From: Hippophae tibetana | Lineage: Eukaryota > Streptophyta > Magnoliopsida > Rosales > Elaeagnaceae | Direction of reading: 5' to 3' | Assembly (NCBI GenBank): GCA_037013495.1 | Contig: CM072805.1 | Span: 36,745,169-36,809,168 of the forward strand | DNA length: 64,000 nucleotides | Part shown: positions 23,150-34,800 of the stretch, piece after piece | Layout: every line of letters begins with the position of its first letter | How positions within the stretch are numbered: position 1 is the stretch's first letter | Translations under genes and position numbers: made by a program | The notes under the pieces: generated by a model | Database searches by the model: none | Seen by the model: the letters and a program-made list of their open reading frames with translations, nothing else | What the model was told of the DNA's origin: nothing

Positions 23150-25021
23150 ATGGCAAGGACAGACTCAAGCCGTCCAGGCTTACTTAATGGGAATAGTCGC
23201 ATTGGTACAATTGGTTCTAAATGGCTGGAAGATAATCTTCACGGTAAGCACCTACATTTTAGCTTCTCTGGTTGCTTGTATTGTATCCAAGCAATTTCCA
23301 CTTAAGTAATATCTAATTGGAAGACCGTCCTGTGCTAGTTCTGTGCATTCAGCAAGAGATTGTTTTCCTCCCAGTTTACTGCAATGCCCCTTGCTGTCTC
23401 ATTTTATCAATTGATCTTTGCTAGCTGACATTATTAAAAACTTTCTCTTTTGCTGACAGAAATGGATCGGAGTGTTAAGCGGATGCTGAAGCTGGTTGAA
23501 GAAGATGGTGATTCTTTGACAAACAGCGCTGATAATTATAGCCAAAGAAAGCCAGAATTGATTGCTAATATTGAGGAGTTCCATAAAATGTATCGATCTC
23601 TAGCTAAGAACTACGACCATTTGACAAAAGAATCTTGTAAGAGTACGATGACAGATATTCAAGTCCATGGGTCTGCAAATTCGGAATTTTGCTCTGACCA
23701 GGACTCATTGCTGCGAACTCCTTATGAAAGTTTGGATTTCCACAAGTCTGGCTATGGGGTTTTTATTTTAGATACATCGCCAAGTTCTGGCACTAATAGC
23801 TCCGCTCAATCGTTAAAGGAAAGTGCCAAACTCATCTCTTCCTCATCAGATTCTGAATCAGAATGTTTTAACACCCCTGCCTACAGCCGCTTCAGTACAC
23901 CTCTTAATCTTGATGGCAAGGTACTTAAGCAGAAAGTTAATGAGCTTGAAACTGAACTTCCAAATGTGCAAGAAAAGCTTCAGACCAGAGAGGCTGATCT
24001 TGAACTGGAGAGAAAACAAGTATTAGAGCTGCAAAAGCATGTTGCTGAGCTGGAGGTTCATGCTTCAGAGGCAGATTACAAAACTGGGATTTTGATGGAA
24101 GAGTTGAAAGTGTCCAGAGAACAACTTAAGGGTTCAGATAAAGAGATTGAAATGTTGAGGGATGAACTTAGGGATGGAAAATCTGAAGCTGCTATACAAT
24201 TGCAAGGTCAGCTTGAAGTGGCTCAGGAACATATAGCAAGGTTAGAAGCCCTGCTTGATTTAGAGAGAAGACAAGTCCTCGATTTGCAGGAGAGGATTGA
24301 AATCTACCATGCTGATGCATCTGACCATGTTCAGGACATCAGGGAATTGAGGGTTGTATTTTATAACGCCCAGGAGCAATACGCCCAGGAGAAAGTACAA
24401 CTGCAGTCTGATGTTTTAAGTTTGTCAGAGAAAAATGCCCTCTTATATACAAAACTTGAAGAATCAGAACTGAGAAGAAAGAAATTAGAAGATAAAATAC
24501 AGCTGTATGAAGCTGAGAAGATGGAACTGGCAAGGTTGCTTATTGGACAGGAGACGGCTTTGCAAAGTGAGATCAATCAGCTGAAGGTTGAACTTGCTGA
24601 AAGAAGTAAACATTTGGAAACTCTAAACAAAGAATTTGATAGTTTTAAAGTTAAATATGACATGCTCGTTGCTGAGAAAGGTCAACTGAGTGCTAAAGTT
24701 CAGATGCTAATGGCAAATGTAAGTTCTCGGGATGATAAGATTCAGCAAATGGAAGAATGTCTGCATCAATTCCATAAAAGGCACGAAGAACTGATTGCTG
24801 GATCCACAACTGCTCAAAAGTTAGAAAATGAACTGAGATTGAGAGTGGAGGAGCTGCAGAAGGAGGTGGATAAGCAGAGAAATGAAATTTCTGATGGTGC
24901 AGAGGAAAAACGGGAGGTGATACGGCAACTTTGTTTTTCAATAGAGCACTATAGGAATTGTTATAAAGAACTTCGCGAAGCCTTTACAGGGCACAAAAGG
25001 CAAGCGGTTATGGCTACATAA
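23150..25021 (+). CDS. NET4A: NETWORKED 4-like protein (NAB/KIP1-type actin-binding, coiled coil)
   Basis: Two coding exons, 23150-23243 and 23460-25021, give 551 residues. Residues about 22-90 form a NAB (KIP1-like) domain: SKWLEDNLHEMDRSVKRML, EEDGDSL, then QRKPELIANIEEFHKMYRSL and AKNYDHLTKES. A Ser-rich linker follows, and from about residue 155 to the end the protein is nearly continuous heptad coiled coil (LELERKQVLELQKHVAELE and similar), the usual NET4 architecture. NET proteins link actin filaments to membranes; NET4 members act at the vacuole. The ATG at 23150 is preceded by an in-frame-free leader and gives a sensible exon. The typical NET N-terminal WWWDSH motif is absent; the N-terminus here is MARTDSSRPGLLNGN. 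Whether it is NET4A or NET4B orthologue is not settled. Confidence 0.88.
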
Positions 25022-26983
25022 GTTTGCTTCAGTTTCTATAGTAGGTTAGTCTATTGGCTCTTTTATTCTACAACGTTTGCCGTTGTCCTAGTAAATTTTA
25101 TACATGTCACCTTAGATATGTTATAAAATATCCTGGGATTCTGGATTTGTTTGAACTATCCCTTTTTTTACTTGGACCATTATCAAACATATATCAATTA
25201 GCAGCATATGTTTTTAAGATCTAGGTGATGTCTTAGCAGCAACTTGAATGATCTTGGTGATGGGTATCGACATTCAAACACAAGCATGAATGTATTGATG
25301 CGAAAACCATATCTTATTTTCTTGGTCAGCAAATGCTTGCAACTGGACTCTTGGGGGTGCTAAAGCTCAATCTATTTGATCTGAATCTTGTTAAAAAAAA
25401 GCAAAAAAAGAGAGAGACTTTGTACTTAAAGTCAGTAAGGATTTTGAGTAGCGAAAATAATAATAATATTAATATTAAAGGGATATTTGAGGTAGGATTT
25501 AAAGAGTAATTTTATTGGTTGCATTGGGACATGAACTACATTAATGTATTAATATTGTATTCTTTTAAAACAAACTGTTATTAAATTAGGTGTGATCTAT
25601 AAGTATCTATGTAACATGTATTTCATTTTTATATGGGAAGGAGAAATTATACATTGATCAAGTATCATCGTTGATGTGTTTATCCAAACTAATGAGGTGA
25701 AAAATAAATAAGACGACTTTTATTGAAAAACACAATTGTTCACTGTTTTTCTAAAACAATGAATAATAAAATTAATTAGAAATACTACATTACTTACTTT
25801 TAAATTAATATATAATTTGTAATTTTAGTGATATGTTGAATTTTTCGGATTCAAAATATATAGTGAGCCTACTTATATGCTTCTACTTGTATAATATCTT
25901 AAAGAAAAAGGCTAGATGTTCCAACTGGATGATCCCAATGCACTTGTCTCAATCCAATAATGCGGACTATATGTTCATGAAAAAAAAACCTAAAGAAGAA
26001 ATTTTAGAACTTCACAGCACATGGAATAAGAAAATTGAACATTAGTCCAATGACTATGAAGCAGATACAAAAAGAACATATACTAAAAAGACTAACGGGA
26101 AGCATGAGGCATAAATTTTTCAATTTAAAATTGAATTTTAGGAACATAAAAATTCAGGAAAAACCCAGAGTCCAGAACTCAACAATTGTTTGATGTGTAC
26201 CAGAAAATTTACATAACAAAGAGGGCGAACAACATACTTGGAGTTGGAGACGAGATGATAAGAAAAGATATTGACTACAAAATATAAAGGAAAAACGATT
26301 GAGCAGCTTGATAAATTTGAATCACCCATTGGACATGACAATGACGACATACTCACACTCGTTTGTCATGTTGAGGACTAAGGATGGTGATTTAAAAGAG
26401 GCAAACGGCTACCTCACAAAGTTGACACTGACACCATGCCATCTCCAATTTTCAGCCATAACAGAATATCGAAGGAACAGAAAATCTTTAGAATATGACA
26501 AAGGATGCATAATTTGCTAGGACTGGTAGGAGCCAAGGGGGTACTTCTCTAAGTTTTATAGGCATTCATTACTGGAGCCTAGCAAATATTGAAGGTGCTT
26601 ATCGTTCATGTCAGATGATGGCTTTTATTTCCAACTTTTTGCCATCAACTGACTTATCCGTCACCCCTTGAGATCTCTGCATGGTCTGTCACAGAATTTT
26701 CCATAAAAGATCCATTAGAAGCACTAATATAAACGCTGGAGCAATAAGAAACTGGATAAATATATTTGCAAAATTGAGCCTTCCATTAACGTTTAAAACA
26801 TCACATAAATGTAGAGCATCAAATAGATAGCTCTATTTGATATGAGAGCAATATATGAGTACGCATCAATAGCAAGAAAAAAAGAAGAAAACTTTCCTAT
26901 ATCTAGGTAAAAAAGTGGACCTCTGATCCACGCTTGATGTTCTTCTGCCGGGCTGCAATTAGTAAACAGATGTAAGGAAAATA
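25022..26983. other. Intergenic region between NET4-like and EIF1AD-like genes (convergent)
   Basis: The two flanking genes converge here, so both 3' UTRs lie in this stretch. The rest is AT-rich DNA. Small open frames near 25.8 and 26.3 kb have no recognisable domain and I do not call them genes. Confidence 0.45.
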
Positions 26984-28591
26984 CTACGACTCTGAATCAG
27001 AGCCAGAACTAGATTCTGCATCAGATTGCATTTCAAATGGTCGGATTCTGTTTGTATTGGCTTCAAGTGGAGGAATTCCGTCATCATCGCTTGACTCAAG
27101 CTCATTCTCTTCTTTCTGGAAGGTTGGTTGCTGCAGACTTCCCTCGTAATCATTCACAACCGGGAATTTAAAGATTTCTGGCCTGCATGCAGTGGAAAGC
27201 ATATATCAAGGCGATGAAGAAAACCTAAAGAATAAACTAACAAATATACCATCGAACTTATGCCGTTTGTGCAAATCTATCACTTAATTTTGGATTGTGT
27301 CGTTGTAAAAAATCTACCACCAAAATCTTATTAGTTTTACAAATCTATCATTTTCATAACAAATCTACCACTACCGATATATATCTTGATGGTAGATTTA
27401 TATCATTAATAAGAAATTTGATAGTAGAGTTGTCACGAAAGTAGTAGACTCATAATACTAATAAGAGTTTAATCGTAGATTTGTCACAACCCAAAAACGG
27501 TAGATTTGTACAAATAGCTTAAGTTCGATGCTATATTTGTTAGTTTATTCAAACATAAGAAAATAAACTAAATTGGCTAAGATGGAGGGGAAACTAATGA
27601 ATTCAGATATAAATGAAATTTATAGTAAAAACACTGAGAGGAAAAGCATAATGGTATGAATGATCTCATCATTTGTTGCAATCCAGATTCCAGAACAAGG
27701 CCAACTCAATATCACAAGGTAGAACCTTCTCTAATAGAAAACCGGGACTCATTGCACTTGCTTTGAAATAGTACAGAATCCATGTCTTTACTATTATTAA
27801 TCGAAAAGTGTCTCAAAACATGTCAAAAAGGAGCAAACACAGTATCACAGAAGATACTAACTTTTCCATGTTCTATCATACCATAATCATATGCGTAATA
27901 TGAGAGTGTATACATACCAATCTGGGGATTTCTGAAGAGAGCGAACTTGTTCATAGAATAGAACCTTTGTTACAATGCATGCTACCTTGCTGCCTGATTC
28001 GAGAGCCTTCTCTTTTCCATTTTCATCCACGACAACAAAACTTCCTACAGTCTCAAAAACGTTCAAACCAAAGTATCAGAATCGCTATGGCATTGGCACC
28101 CAAACAAGCAAATCACTATCTTACTTTGGTAATGTGAGAATTTTCTAAATAATGGGCAAGTCAAAACACATCAAACAGATAGTTGGAAGTATCATGTAAT
28201 ACAAACCTCGCTTAATCCACATGCTCTTTTGAAACTTTGCTGGAAACAAGGCTAATGATTTATTTCCTTTTGCATCCATTACCTTAAATAACCACAGCAA
28301 CAACCAATGCAAATTGTTACAAACTCCAGCAAAAGTCAACAAAACGTTATATGAAAAGAGAAAAATTGAAAATTTCCATCAGAATTCAAGTGCAAACCCA
28401 ATTACCGGAGCCAAATCTATAATATAGTAGACATAAAAAGAAAATACAAGAAAAGGGTAAAATAGAATGAAGAAAACCTCAATGAGGTTGGAACCTCTAA
28501 GGTCCACCACACGCATGATGCAGTGACCATCTTCAATGGTTAAGCATTTTTCCTCTGTTGCCCTCTTAAGATTCTTCCTTCCTCCTTTCAT
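26984..28591 (-). CDS. EIF1AD: EIF1AD-like OB-fold RNA-binding protein
   Basis: Four minus-strand exons, 28478-28591, 28207-28282, 27918-28044 and 26984-27182, encode 171 residues, close to the size I expect for this family. It starts MKGGRKNLKRA, followed by an S1/IF1-type OB fold (about residues 15-95): GHCIMRVVDLRGSNLIEV, GNKSLALFPAKFQKSMWIKR, SFVVVDE and GSKVACIVTKVL. The C-terminal third is acidic and Ser-rich (ESSDDDGIPPLEANTNRI, ending SSSGSDSES). The fold resembles eIF1A, but the eIF1AD family is a separate nuclear or cytoplasmic RNA-binding group; no catalytic role is implied. Exon phases 0, 1 and 2 all close. Intron 3 contains a 319-bp inverted-repeat element. Confidence 0.9.
27231..27549. 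mobile_element. MITE-like foldback element in an EIF1AD intron
   Basis: The 319-bp segment starts AATAAACTAACAAATATACC and ends in the inverted counterpart CTATATTTGTTAGTTTATT. The inverted arms extend for more than 100 bases each, with CATCGAACTTA / TAAGTTCGATG and GTGCAAATCTA / TAGATTTGTAC as strong pairs. It has no coding capacity and no clear target duplication, so the superfamily is open. It lies in intron 3 of the EIF1AD-like gene. Confidence 0.75.
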
Positions 28592-30277
28592 GTCTCCTTG
28601 TTTTCTCTATTGCATTTAAAACCTAGTTGGTCCCTCTGCGTTTTCTTTTCACCGAATTAGGGAATATACCTTAATAATGGTCTCGGTCAACGATCATACA
28701 GTAAAAGGAGGAGAGGGGAAGGGAGGACGGAAACAAAATCACCGGCAAGTAGGAACGTCGGAAGATACGACAGTCGCAATCGGCTGTTGAATAACGAATA
28801 ATGGTCAAGGCCGTGGGAGAGTGGGCCAGTTTGGAGAAAAATAAAGTCAACCAAAATAATCAGTCAAGAATTATAACAACTCATATATTCACCCGGACTA
28901 GGATCTGTGGATTTTTTTTCTATTATTTAATTTTAAATTTCAACCACCAACTTATATTTAATTTATATATTTATTTAAAATTATAAATAAAAATAATATA
29001 TTAAACATTAAATTAAAAATATATATTAAATTTAACAAGTAAAAACAAAGAAGAATATATCATCCTATTCTTATTCACTCTCCTTACAATTAAAATAATA
29101 ATTTTGCATTATTTAAGTTCTATAAGTTTAAATAATAAAAATAAAATAATAAAATTATCACTTAATTTATATGATTCCTTAAAATCTATTACTTAATTTT
29201 TAAACTTAACAAATATACAAATTTATCATAAGTTTTACAACAGTATATTCTGATCATTTAAGTAAAGAAATTTAACATTTTTTTATCAAGTAGATCCACG
29301 TGATCAGTTTAAGTGATAAAATTAAATAATTAATAAAAGTACTTTTGCCTTCATGTGAAGTTTTTTTTTTTTTTTTTGACAAAATATTAACTTTTTTAAA
29401 CACTTTTACAAGAATTGATAGTATATTTTTTACGTTTAAAAATTAAAATTATATATTTCAAACATCCATAATGATTTGGTGGTAACTTTATTTGTTCACC
29501 CAAAAGATATAGATAGGACATCTTTCACCTTGCAAGTTGAAATGTTTAAAAAAAATTATAAATTTATTTAAAAATATTTAAAGAAAGAAAGATGGAAAAA
29601 AACTAAAAGAAACGAAAATAAAAGGTATAATTTATGACATTGTGATTTCCTTTGAATATGGACAAAATAAAAAGTTTTCTTTCGGAAAAAACAATCTCAA
29701 ATTCCCTCTTCTTACTTTACCCACTCTCTGCTCCACCAACTCTCATAATTTCTTTCATCCCCAATTACTCCATCCTTTTCATTTGCCAAAAAAGTAATGA
29801 CAAGATCGCATCTCTTGCAACGTTATCAGCATTCAAATCGTATTTGCTTTCGGACATATTCTTCATAAATTGGTTAATAATAATTTGTGGATTTGCAGAG
29901 AAAAGATGAACGCGTTTCAGGGGATGAAATATCAACCAAATCCATAAAGCCGAAGACCAAGTAGTCCTTGGTCTTCAAATCATTCTTCTTTGGATACAAG
30001 TCAATATATTATTCAGTTGCACATTGCATGAAAAATAGGGAGAAAGATCTGAATAATTTCAAATAATTATCATAAGGTTTTGGAAAATCAAAAGCAAGAA
30101 AAATTGAAAGGTTTCCAGGAGTGTTACATCAACTTGAAACCAAGGAATGCAATTACATCATTATTCAATTCAACTCTTCGTTATAATGTCTCATTGATTA
30201 AACAAGAATTTGCACGGCTGCCTTGTGACACCAACCAACCTATAAAAAGAAGTTATAATAAAATATTCAGATCCCTG
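28592..30277. other. Spacer between EIF1AD-like gene and QCR10
   Basis: This should carry the promoter of the EIF1AD-like gene (28.6-28.8 kb is less AT-rich) and the 3' UTR of QCR10. A perfect hairpin lies at 29952-29976. I see no further gene. Confidence 0.45.
29952..29976. repeat. Perfect 10-bp hairpin
   Basis: GAAGACCAAG (29952-29961), a five-base loop TAGTC, then CTTGGTCTTC (29967-29976). It is an exact inverted repeat. It does not resemble a plant terminator and no small RNA is implied. Confidence 0.8.
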
Positions 30278-31591
30278 TCATTTCGCCTCCTCTTGCTTCT
30301 CGAAAAAGGTCTTCCTTATCCAATCAAATGGCTGCAAATATTTATCAGAAGATACATATACATAAGATTTCATTGATCAAAGAATACACACCATTGAAAA
30401 ACAAACACCAGAAAAACTAGAAATTCCATAAGCACGCAATATGTTATCCAAAAGTGACTAGCACATATAAATGATACATGTATCTGAACTTATAAAATAA
30501 AAAAAGGGTGCCAGTTAGGTTCATAGACAGATTTTATCGTCTCAAGATATCATTTTGACCATCTAATTCTGTGAAAACATGAAAACTGAGAGATCTCAGC
30601 AAGAAAAACTCGTTTTAAAAACATATTATGTAGCAGATACACGAGTTGTAAATAGTAACAATATTTGATTGAAAAAAACTATGAGCTCTAACTTCAAAAG
30701 ACTAACAAGAAGCTAGTGGTAACTGATACGCTAACAACACATATCCTTATGATTTCTTCTTCCATCATCCAACAAAATTCTAAATTCGGGCTACCCATTT
30801 TCCATATCACAACCTTCAAATGCATTCAGCATATGGTTCTATTAAATGAAAACTTTAATAGCACGCGATGAACTCAAAAACAATCTCAAACTACTGGGAC
30901 TATGATCGCAACATTCATCACCCAACCCATGTAAACTGTGCTTGCTAAGATAGATACATCGCCTAAGTAAGGGTAACCTAGGTTACAAAGACCCTAAATC
31001 AAAACTTTACTAGAGTATGAAGAACCATCACAACTTGTACCCAAGGGTATTCCAAATCGGAAATTGCGACTTATACGTATACCCAAGATCCACAATCATC
31101 TGGAAAACGAAATCAATTTATACAAATAGATAAACTTTCAGGGAATTCTTTTTCTTCTCAAGTAATCCTCTATTGTTTCCAGAATTTTAAATTCCAAAAG
31201 TAACTTAGAAAAATTTGAAACATCAACATTTCTAAAAACAAACGATACCCGTTGAGACAACCATGCAGATCGGAAAAACAAAGATAACAGGCAATATGGA
31301 TCAATAATAAAGAAAATCAGAAACAATAAACGAGGTAAAAAAAAGTCAATGTTTTAGTCCATATAGAATCGACTCGTGAAATAAAGAAAAAAAGAAAATG
31401 AAGTTACACAACAAGAAGAGAATGTAGCAGACAGCTATAGCATAAAAGAGAGCGAAGAAAAAAGAAACCTGGACGAGATAGAGACCGGTGGTAGCAGCAG
31501 CGACGCCCCAGAGAGCAGCGGCTTGGATGTCGGTGGATTGGAGGCGAGTCTTTGGTTTCAAGAAATTCAACATACCCGTTTCACCTGCCAT
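30278..31591 (-). CDS. QCR10: Cytochrome b-c1 complex subunit 10 (ubiquinol-cytochrome c reductase 6.7 kDa protein)
   Basis: A 58-residue protein split over two minus-strand exons, 31469-31591 and 30278-30331, joined across an 1137-base intron in phase 0. Exon 1 encodes MAGETGMLNFLKPKTRLQST and a hydrophobic segment (IQAAALWGVAAATTGLYLVQ, residues 23-41). Exon 2 encodes PFDWIRKTFFEKQEEAK and a TGA stop. The small size, the DIQAAA...WG and PFDWIKKTFFEK-type motifs match the plant 6.7-kDa complex III subunit. It is a single-span inner mitochondrial membrane subunit near the Rieske protein and cytochrome c1. Exon 2 is too short to be found as a separate reading frame; I located it by the expected C-terminal motif and its acceptor AG at 30332-30333. 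Confidence 0.92.
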
Positions 31592-32619
31592 TCTCCCAAA
31601 TCAAAATTCGATCGCAAACCCTCACCAGCTTCAATCCAAAAATTCAATCGAAGAGTAATCAATCTTTGTTTCGCATCTGTTCAATGTCAAAATATGCCCC
31701 TAATAAGCATTTTAAAACACCCCAAAAAAAATATTTGGGCTCAATTTTATGGCCCATATTGGCCTCGAAATTTGTTAAATGTCAAAATAGAGATTTTTTC
31801 TAACTAATAATAAATCATTCTAAAATTCACATTTTATATGACTAAAAAATACTCATTTTATAACTTAAATAAAATAAGATCAATATTATACCTAACACAT
31901 CTCTAGTAACCATCATTATGACTTATCAAAGCTCCAATGACATAACCATCACTAAAGACTCTATCGAATCTATGATAGATATAACATGTTATATTTAATG
32001 AGTTATCGAAACTATGATGGATATAAATATATGTTAATATAATATGTTAGATTTTATGGATTGATAAAATTACGTTATATATAAACATATATATAATAGA
32101 TAAATATATAAGTTAATGTAATATATTACGTACAATTATCATGAACGAAAATCACAAAAATTCTAATAGGTTACTGATAACATTGTTTGTTAGAATATAA
32201 GTAGGTCATCTAAAATATTATGTGATTTAATATTATTTTTATATTATTGAATTTATTTATAAATTATATTTTGATATTTTTATCGGAATATGCCAAAGTT
32301 ATTTTAAAAAAAAAACACATATATTTTGCATCTTAAAGTGGGCTAATTTAGTAGCACTTTAAAAACATTTGGGTTCAATTGTCGTGGCCCATATTGACAG
32401 GATGATTCCTGTACTCTTTACTTTTCACTTACTCTATGTTTCTTCAACTAAAGCAAGGAGTTCTCAGCAACAAAAAAGTCAGAATTTTCTTTTTTGGGCT
32501 CCTGCAGATCCCAGTTGCCACATCCATATAAATATGTAATAAAATAGACGAGTGGAATGTGTTTCCGAGTTATAACACTTGTGTACATATAACATATGCA
32601 TATATTATATATAATGTAC

Positions 32620-32672
<53 letters not shown>

Positions 32673-33091
32673 TGTAGCTAAACTAAATATATACACGCTA
32701 AATATGATAGAAGTAATTTTGACACCAATAATACGGGGGGAAGTGTTACACCAGTGTAGATTATTGTTTAATGAACGAAGAATAGTTACCAGATTAATAT
32801 CAGATATAACTGGTTCACAACAGATAATTATTTAAACTCCATCTTAAAGTTATAACCCCTAAGTCAAAATACTTTGCATAAGTTGTCTCCTACTGTCTGG
32901 CATGACCAACAAGGAGCTAAAAACTAGAGAGATAAAAGCAGTTTGATGACGGTGATGACATTAATTCCAACAAAATTGCACCAAACAACAATAAATTAAA
33001 CGTATATAAAAGGGAAATTAATTCCCGCTTGAAATATATTCAGGCAACTCCTTAAACTGACTTTGAGAGCTGATCAGCATTTCCATTACTC
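31592..33091. other. Upstream of QCR10; AT-rich spacer with an (AT)n tract
   Basis: The first 150 bases are the likely QCR10 leader and promoter. Beyond that the DNA is AT-rich, with a perfect (AT)n microsatellite at about 32624-32670. I see no coding feature. Confidence 0.5.
32624..32670. repeat. (AT)n microsatellite
   Basis: An uninterrupted alternating AT tract of roughly 45 bases. Confidence 0.9.
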
Positions 33092-33423
33092 TCATTTTTG
33101 CATGTTGGTCGGTCGACCTTTGTCTGGACCACCAATGATGCCCCATGACTCAAACTGCCTTTGTCGGGCTCTTGCCCTCTTCTTCTCTTCTTCAGATTTC
33201 AGTGAATAACAGTGTGGGCAAGACAATCCATACTCCCACTCAGGGGACTCCATGTCAGCATCACTCGCTGCTTACACCCATAGCAAAGCTTGTAAGTTCC
33301 CTGAACCAAACCAGGTTCTACAGACACCTACCTGTCAAACACAATACATTCTCCCTCCCACAAGCTCTCCGTCTCAGGAACTTCCTCAAGATACTTTAGA
33401 ATCCCACCTTTCAGGTGATAAAC
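33092..33423 (-). pseudogene. Rhodanese-like sulfurtransferase (STR7/STR8, TrhO-type) pseudogene, C-terminal relic
   Basis: On the minus strand from 33423, [20 protein letters not shown] and [10 protein letters not shown] are recognisable as the end of the rhodanese domain. They are followed by a Cys-rich tail (TYKLCYGCKQ, EWEYGLSCPHCYSLKSEEEK) and FESWGIIGGPDKGR near the end. Two lesions are visible: an in-frame TAG at 33328-33330 where the family has a basic residue, and a 4-base deletion near 33262 (CGAGTGATGCTGACATGG) that shifts the frame. The N-terminal two thirds of the gene, including the catalytic cysteine loop, is not recognisable upstream. Intact members are organellar rhodanese proteins related to the tRNA-uridine hydroxylase TrhO. 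The relic lies between QCR10 and the WRKY genes. Confidence 0.85.
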
Positions 33424-34129
33424 ATGAAGGAGATAAAGTAAAACAAGAAAAAACAGTGAGAAATGAAAGTAGCAAGTCTGACAATTTTATTTCATTCCAA
33501 TGGATGATCTTGTCACTTGATATTAATCTGATTCTAAAGGTAAACTTTAGATGCCAATCATAAGCAGTTAGTCACATATAGCAAGAATTTTCTCAATGTG
33601 ACAATATTGACAAGATATATGAGAAATTTAAGAATGGTGATTCTAGACTTATTCAAGCATAGAGATAAGAGTAAATTTTAATTAAAATATTTTAGAATGA
33701 TAGAAAGTCTTACTGATATGTGCTTAGTGAGTTATACAACTAAGTAAATATATCATCAGTTTAAGATATGATCAATAGAAAGATATTATAAGATTAGGGG
33801 TAGATGTGTAACTACTTGAGGAGTCATATGTCCCACTTTAATTCTATAAAGATATAAATTTAAATGTAATATTTATAAAATTATAGAAAAAATTATATGC
33901 ATAAATAGAACTATATTTTGTCTGAATTTTAAATTTTAAAATTTTAAGACTTAATATCACAAAAAATCTCAAAAAATTTAACATATTTTTTTATTAAAAT
34001 GAAATATACAGAACGTCTGTTTTTTTCAATTAAAAATGTAAAAAATGAGAAATAACTAATACTATTTTTTCTCTATATATGGTGCCCTTCTTGATGTAAA
34101 ATCTAAATTCGCTATTGTACAAGACTACT
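33424..34129. other. AT-rich spacer
   Basis: Between the rhodanese relic and the copia remnant. It may hold unrecognisable 5' parts of the rhodanese gene; I could not identify any exon. Confidence 0.35.
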
Positions 34130-34800
34130 CAAATACCTAAGATATACTCGTAATTATGGACTATACTACACAAGATATCCAGTTGTATTAGAATGATACA
34201 CTGATACAAACTCGATATTTAACATGAATGACTCAAAGTCTACTAGTGAATATGTGTTCATCTTAGGTTGTACATTTACATCATGAAAGTCCTCTAAATA
34301 GACATATATTTCTAGATCTAGGATGGAATTTGAATTCATCTCTTTGGATAAATAAGGCGAATAGGTCATATGGTTACGTAATTTCTTTGAGGATATTTTA
34401 AAGTGGTCAAAGATTGTGCCTGCAATTTGTATCCATTATGATAGTCAATCTACAATTGTTAGGGTAAAGATTAATATGTATAATAATAAGTTTCGATATA
34501 TATGCTATAGGCATCATACCATTAGATAACTACTCACAATTGGAGTTCTCTCTATTCATTACGTAAAATCAAAAGATGACATTACATATATCTTAATCAA
34601 ATGATTAAATTGATATTTAGTTGATAAGTCATCAAGGAGAATGAGACTAAAGCTCATAAAGGATTAAATATTTGCAAAGAAAACATAACCTAGTTGACTA
34701 GAGATCCCAAGATCTGGATTTAAGGAACAACCTAGTTGTAAAGACTTAGTAAAATTACTGTGGATGTTTACCTTCAAATCTATTTCTATAATGAAAACAG
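34130..34800 (+). mobile_element. Ty1/copia remnant: RNase H end of pol
   Basis: Plus-strand translation shows a degraded copia reverse-transcriptase tail and RNase H: TRNYGLYYTRYPVVLE, then MNDSKSTSEYVFILG, VPAICIHYDSQSTIVRVK, and a RYICYRHHTIR...GVLSIHYVKSKD segment. Several in-frame stops and shifts interrupt it, for example after VVLE, so it is inactive. No LTR pair could be assigned. An LTR would be expected to the right of this block. Confidence 0.75.

Noticed and set aside
29652-30376. Open frames of 85 and 98 codons
   Set aside because: No recognisable domain or splice partners. The second overlaps the QCR10 last exon on the opposite strand.
33145-33563. Plus-strand open frames of 84 and 103 codons
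   Set aside because: They are antisense shadows of the rhodanese relic, whose minus-strand similarity is much more specific.
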